Below, piece by piece: positions 59,189-64,000 of a stretch of 64,000 nt of DNA; position 1 is the first letter of the stretch, and each line of letters begins with the position of its first letter. Source of the stretch: Pipra filicauda (taxonomy: Eukaryota > Chordata > Aves > Passeriformes > Pipridae); NCBI RefSeq assembly GCF_003945595.2, contig NW_024104450.1, positions 248,001 to 312,000 of the forward strand, in the 5' to 3' direction. A program made the translations under genes and the position numbers. Below the pieces are notes generated by a model, which saw only the letters and a list, made by a program, of their open reading frames with translations, searched no databases and was not told the origin of the DNA.

Positions 59189-59566
59189 TGTTCAGGGCTT
59201 GTCTGAACTTGCCCTCACGTTTTCCTGCCAAAAGTTGTTTACCATCTTGTCCTCCCCTGTTTTCCCACTCATCCCACTGTGATTGGCTGAAGGATGCCGC
59301 AGTGCAGAGTGAGCTCGCGTTGGTTCCCTTTAGCCTGATACTCCCAAGTTCCTCCCACCTTTCCCTATCTCCCAATCCTGTGTTTCCCTGAGATGTCAAT
59401 CCCATGCTCTGCCCTAGTTATTGAACCTCCCCTTACCCGAACTCTATATAAGTCCTTGTTCTCCCTCAATATAGTGGCCATTGCACCCTGACCTTCTGCT
59501 GTGTCAGAACCCTCTGTGCAGTGTCGCGTCCCTATTCTTCTCCCCCTGGGCCGTGGCAACAGTTCA
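59189..59566 (+). mobile_element. LTR-like element with promoter, probably solo
   Basis: GC-rich and pyrimidine-rich relative to its surroundings. It begins TGTTCAGGG and includes a CCAAT-type box (GATTGGCTGA, about 59281), a TATA box in CTCTATATAAG (about 59443-59453) and a decayed polyadenylation hexamer in CAATATAG about 20 bases later. This order and spacing suit an ERV LTR. Termini TG...CA with flanks TTATAT and TTGTAT (one mismatch) are a tentative boundary. The class is unknown. Confidence 0.5.
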
Positions 59567-59699
59567 TTGTATAGTTTCTTTTCTTGTAGGTGCATCAAGT
59601 TTCTGAGCTGTGGGAAGGAAGAATTGTGTCATCTCTCACAATCTTGTTTTCTTCTCTTCAGTTTAATCTTGCTAGAAATGCCTTATGTCTTCCCAGCTC

Positions 59700-60230
59700 A
59701 GGTGAGACTTGCAGAGCTGGACATTGCCGACACCACGTGAGTGATGTGGTTGACACACCGAGGGCTGGGATGCCATCCAGAGGGACCTGGATGAGCTCAA
59801 GAAGCGGGCCCTGAAGATTATTAGAGAAATGGTACAACTCTCCTATGAGGAAAGGTTGAGAGAGCTGGGGTTGTTCTGCCTGGAGAAGTCTTCAGGATGA
59901 CTTTACTGGGGCTTTTCAGTACCTGAAGGTGGGGTACATGAGAGCTGGAAAGAGATTTTTGACAAGGGCATGGAGAACAGGACAAGAGGAAATGCCTATA
60001 GTTTGAAAGGGAGTAGGTTTATATTATGTATTAGGGAGAAATTCTTTACTATGAGAGTGGTAAGGAACTGGCACAGGTGTCCCACAGAAACTGGATGTCC
60101 CATCCCTGGAAGTGTTCAAGAACAAGTTAGATAGGCTTTGAGCAATCTGGTCTAGTGGAGGGTAGAAGAGGTCAGAATTAGATGATCTTTGGGATTCCTT
60201 CCAGTCCAAACCATTATTTAATTCTATGGT
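59700..60230 (+). mobile_element. CR1 LINE 3-prime fragment
   Basis: It begins with decayed RT-downstream coding sequence ('ggatgccatccagagggacctggatga'). It runs through the ORF2 C-terminus ('gagagctggggttgttctgcctggag', 'ttctttactatgagagtgg') and the 3-prime UTR ('ttccttccagtccaaacca'), ending in a worn tail 'ttctatggttt'. No intact frame remains. Confidence 0.78.
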
Positions 60231-61628
60231 TTAAAGCCATCCAGTATAAATGTGAGAGCATGGAGACTAGGAAGGAAAATATCTTCCAGAGTAAAGCGGA
60301 TTGTGCCCTAAGAAATAGCCGGTCTGTTTTAGACCACAAAACTGGACTCAGTGTGCTGAGAGAAGGGTTTGCTTTTGTCTGACAGATGAACAGAGATCTC
60401 AAAAGGCATTTGTTGAGTGTAGGTTAAATTGATGGGAAACCACAGAAGAAGGATACCACACATATTACTCCTTCCTTGAGCTCTTTTCCCTGAGGATGAC
60501 AGGGGTAGGAAGACTAATCCAAACAAAGGCTGGAACTGCTTCGAGCCATTTGCTCTGTACAACAGAAGAGCCAGTCTCTGAAATCGCTAGAGTGAACAAA
60601 TATTTTCCTTCTGCATTGGCTTGAAGAGACACCGCAGGAAATGCTGCTGCTGAGCTTTGTGTTGCCTTTAGGTGTGTCACTACCTGGGTTCAGTGAATCG
60701 TTTTGTGGAGGAGAGAACATTTACTGGTGCTGGTGGTGTGGTGCCCACAAGAAACTGCAAGCAACAAAAGCTTCCACTTTGTGTGCAAGGCTAAGAATTA
60801 TAGCGGGAAACTCAAAGGATATGAAGGTGGAAGGAAGGCTTCTTCAATACCATCAGTCTTCACATTAGGGTGATATAATTGATTCTTCCTTAGTAAGAAG
60901 TCTTTTATGATCAGAAATACATCCCTTTGATATGAAAGGTATTTTTGAGCAGGAATTCCAGCATAGTAAAATCTTAAGATTTGTTTTACATGCAAGTTTA
61001 ATCTCTTCTTTAATACAGAGGAAATACGTGTCTGGATGCTTGTTTCCTGTGCCCTTTGCAGGACTGTGTTGTGCTTGAGTGTCTTGTTCACCATTATTTC
61101 TCTGCACTAATTCAGCTTGTAATTTTAAACCCTTTTGCATTTCATATAAGTGTATTAGGGGAAAAAAATGCTATTGTTTTTCCTGGATTTTCTCTACAGT
61201 TAATGGAGAAAAATAAGTATCTCCAAGCAGTCATTCTGTCATGGGCAATGGACAATGTATTATGTACAGAGAGGAACTCTAGATTCCAAACAAAACTATC
61301 ACTTCTTTTTTTGGGATTAGTTGATTCACACTAGTTGATCTGTTGAAAATCACTATCTCATAACACAGAACCAATTTAGTTTATTGAGACTTGTTATGAT
61401 TCGCTAGGCTCCCTGGACATTTATACCTAGCGATAGAGATGGCTCAGTTTCTCTCCCTGCCTAGTATATTCCTTTAAAAATAATCTGCTAGAGACAGCAG
61501 GCCATTTATGCATTCAGATTCAAATATATATTTTCAGAAGCAGGCAGAAGGATTTGTGAGAATGTATACAGAAAGAACATGTTGGATATAGCCAGCACCT
61601 ATAGACAGCACTGATGTTATCTACATTA

Positions 61629-61655
61629 AAAACAAAACAAAACAAAACAAAAAAA
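61629..61655. repeat. (AAAAC)n microsatellite
   Basis: A short pentanucleotide run of AAAAC units. Confidence 0.8.
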
Positions 61656-62244
61656 CACCTACTGAATGCCATATGCTCAGACAACAGGTTAAAGAAGCTG
61701 CAGAAAAGCAGAGTGTAAGTGCAGTGAAGTGCCTTGGAAAGTGTGTGTTTGGCAATAAATGAAATAAAGTCCTTTGAGACCAAATAGCATTAATTGCAAG
61801 AATTTATGAATAATTAATTATTCAAGATTATGTTGTAATTATTAGCTTTAACCCTGTTTCACACTAGAGAAGTGAGCTTTTAAAGGCTACCAGTTTGGAA
61901 TATTTAGAAAAGGATTATGAGAGTCTGATGGAAAGCTTAGGCTGGAGGGGAGGGATAGAGGACAACATAATTTCATGGTTTCTCATACCCATCCCTATCA
62001 TCTCTACTTTGAAGAAGAAACTGCAACGAGACAAGAGGAAGGGTCTGAAGGATGCCTTCAACAGTACTGAGTGTCGCCAGGTTCTTCCAGCAGCACCCAG
62101 TTGTCACCACTGTATTAAGGAACCGGTTTGCTCTGAACAGGTAAGCCAACAACTGGAATTCAGGAGACCATTCCAAACTTCCTTATGTGTTCATTTCCCA
62201 AAGTCATGCAGTAATATGATCTGTTGCAGTCACTTTAAAACAGG

Positions 62245-62259
62245 TGTGTGTGTGTGTGT
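62245..62259. repeat. (TG)n microsatellite
   Basis: A short TG dinucleotide run with no further context. Confidence 0.8.
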
Positions 62260-63958
62260 GGTGCTTGGTTAATATTTACCAATAGTATTTTAATGATGAG
62301 GTGTGTTTGACAACAGAAAATAAAAATGTTGCTGACACCAAGACATGGTCATTCATGATTCCTTTTAGTTAAGACGCAAACTAAGTCAAGGAACTGCAGT
62401 GCCCATGTTCTCCCTATTTGTTGAATGCATTTATTTCTAATAAAAGCAGCAGAATCTATTCAGAAATATGCCAGTATATAATAAGAAAATGGAATTAATG
62501 AAATAAATTACTTGTGCATAAAGTGGACATTATCCTCCTGCAACTTGCCTAGTATAAAAAAGCAGTATAAGGAACACAATGCAAATTATTTGTTGAATGT
62601 GTTTTCTGTTTCTGATTGTTTCCAGGCTCTGGCAATAAATGTCAGGGTCTGGACTTGATACTGAACAATTGTGCTTGCTATGTTTCTCTGTTATCTCCCT
62701 GAAGGTATTTTCCTTCACTGCTTCAGTGGAGGTGATAGGGAAGTGAGGGAGGTGAATCAGTAGTTGTAACTGCCATTAGCTGACATGGAGGAGAGGGGAA
62801 GAGCCACAAGTGAAGCTGTGCAGATGCTCCGAAGAATGAAGCAGAGCTCCTGCAGCAAAAAATCGAATTCTCATGATGCGTGACTGGCCAGGATTTCTTT
62901 TTCCCTGATCCATCCTGTGTTTATTGTTGGTTACCACCAGCAGAAATACTCTATCCCATCCAGCCTTGGGCATTCCATGGCATGGAGAGATGTATTACAG
63001 AGCAAGCAGAGATGACCTGATTAGTTTCATACTTCACTCACCTGCAGCTCCTAAGTCCAGCTTATTCATGGGGAGCACAAAGCTAATACTCCTGTCCAGA
63101 CTGTAAACTTGGAGGGGCTGGTAAGAGCTAGGGAAACAGAAACATGTCCCGTACAAATCCCAGAAATTTTGATAGTTTTTATTTCCACTTCCCTGAAGGC
63201 AAAATTTCAGTGATCTCTAGTAAAATGAAAAACAGTTTTGCTGTACCATTTTGTTATTTTTTGGACATGTCATCTGTTACGACCAAATTTGATCTATTTA
63301 TTCAAATAAAACCCCCACAAATAGCTCATGTTTTAGAGAGAGTAATTTTGAACTATGAAGGCTAAGATTACCACTTAGTAAATATTAGTATAGATTGTTA
63401 AACTTTGTTGAAATGGGAAATACACTCATTTAGATCCTTTCCTGCAAAAAATGTTTAAGTTCAATGATTTCATGTTTTTTACTGGAAAAAATGTTTAGGA
63501 GATGAATTCACAAGATCAGCTCTCTGAATAATAGTAATTCACAGACAGAGGCAAAAAAGGCAGGGCCCCCCTATGCTCCCATTTCAGAGCGAGAGTAGAA
63601 AAACTGGGCAATGGTTTGCAACTACACTTTTTATTTAAATTTTTTAAGATGTCAGTTTAGTCTCTGCCTTTTGTGACAGTATTGGTGAAGTCAGATTTCA
63701 AGATTGTGAAAGATGTGAATTGTAATAATCTGTCTTTTTTTTAGTGAAAAAAAATTCAGCTTAGGTATTTTCTGTATTCTTACTGCGTGCTAAAGACATA
63801 GGAGGACTTTTTGGTTGCCAGGCTCTCATCTATATGATTTTCATACTTCAAGAGTAGAATTTGCTTATTATTGCCATACAATGGTTCTTGCATTTTACTT
63901 CAGTGAAAACTCTATTTTATTTTGGTGAAATATGGATCATAAAATAAGGATAATGAAT

Positions 63959-64000
63959 CATCATCATGGCTAGGCTTCGTGAACGAAGATTTAGGAAGGA
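63959..64000 (-). mobile_element. RTE retrotransposon copy 3, 3-prime end only (cut by window edge)
   Basis: (CAT)3 is followed by GGCTAGGCTTCGTGAACGAAG, matching the 3-prime ends of copies 1 and 2 in the same orientation. The hairpin (63975-63988) has the UUCA loop as in copy 2. The body of the element lies beyond the window, so its length and integrity are unknown. Confidence 0.85.

Larger units (their letters stand above)
60231..63958. other. non-coding stretch, no gene recognised
   Basis: AT-rich with an AAAAC-type run near 61629-61655 and a (TG)n run near 62245-62259. A 125-codon frame at 61895-62272 has cysteines but no recognisable domain arrangement and is probably chance. Confidence 0.45.

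Noticed and set aside
61895..62272. 125-codon cysteine-containing open frame as a possible small gene
   Set aside because: No recognisable domain, it runs into a (TG)n microsatellite, and it has no supporting context.
1..64000. CRISPR arrays, operons, rRNA or tRNA genes
   Set aside because: I saw no spaced direct repeats, cloverleaf-like sequences or rRNA segments, and the window is eukaryotic in character.

Overview
The window reads as gene-poor bird nuclear DNA, either intergenic or inside a very large intron. The evidence is the set of repeats: several CR1 LINE fragments ending in the avian ATTCTATG-type octamer tail, ERVL- and ERVK-like solo LTRs of types common in birds, and a decayed copy of the multicopy Topors-like RING family that is abundant in annotated passerine genomes. 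The order or species cannot be fixed from sequence alone. I recognised no host exon. The many short open frames outside the repeats look like chance in AT-rich DNA.

Layout. 1-3.6 kb: unannotated. 3.6-4.35 kb: LTR-like element with an internal 24-bp repeat. 4.35-12.9 kb: unannotated. 12.9 kb: small CR1 tail. 14.9-15.7 kb: minus-strand ERVL-like LTR carrying a second, nested solo LTR. 17.4-18.2 kb: Topors-like pseudogene, followed by a very short (184 bp) solo LTR with promoter motifs. 19.6-24.2 kb: a complete RTE-type non-LTR retrotransposon on the minus strand, bounded by an 11-bp target-site duplication. 24.2-36.9 kb: mostly unannotated, with one LTR fragment and one CR1 tail. 37.0-37.8 kb: LTR-like block. 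39.2-41.9 kb: small CR1 tails. 42.0-45.0 kb: a long CR1 copy whose 5-prime end is fused to a U4 snRNA segment. 46.8-47.1 kb: CR1 tail. 50.7-52.0 kb: an old antisense CR1 split by a 392-bp solo LTR, then an ERVL-like LTR at 52.0-52.6 kb. 54.7-56.6 kb: a second RTE copy with an inverted 5-prime end. 59.2-60.2 kb: LTR-like sequence followed by a CR1 tail. 63.96 kb to the end: the 3-prime end of a third RTE copy, cut by the window edge.

The most informative system is the RTE family. Copy 1 has both termini, a GC-rich 5-prime UTR starting with two exact 35-bp repeats, an APE-type endonuclease frame, a reverse transcriptase frame with a C-terminal zinc finger, a short 3-prime hairpin and an (ATG)n tail. 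Only one frameshift separates the endonuclease and RT frames. The hairpin and the tail recur in all three copies. The second highlight is the U4-CR1 chimera, which looks like the product of a template switch during CR1 retrotransposition.
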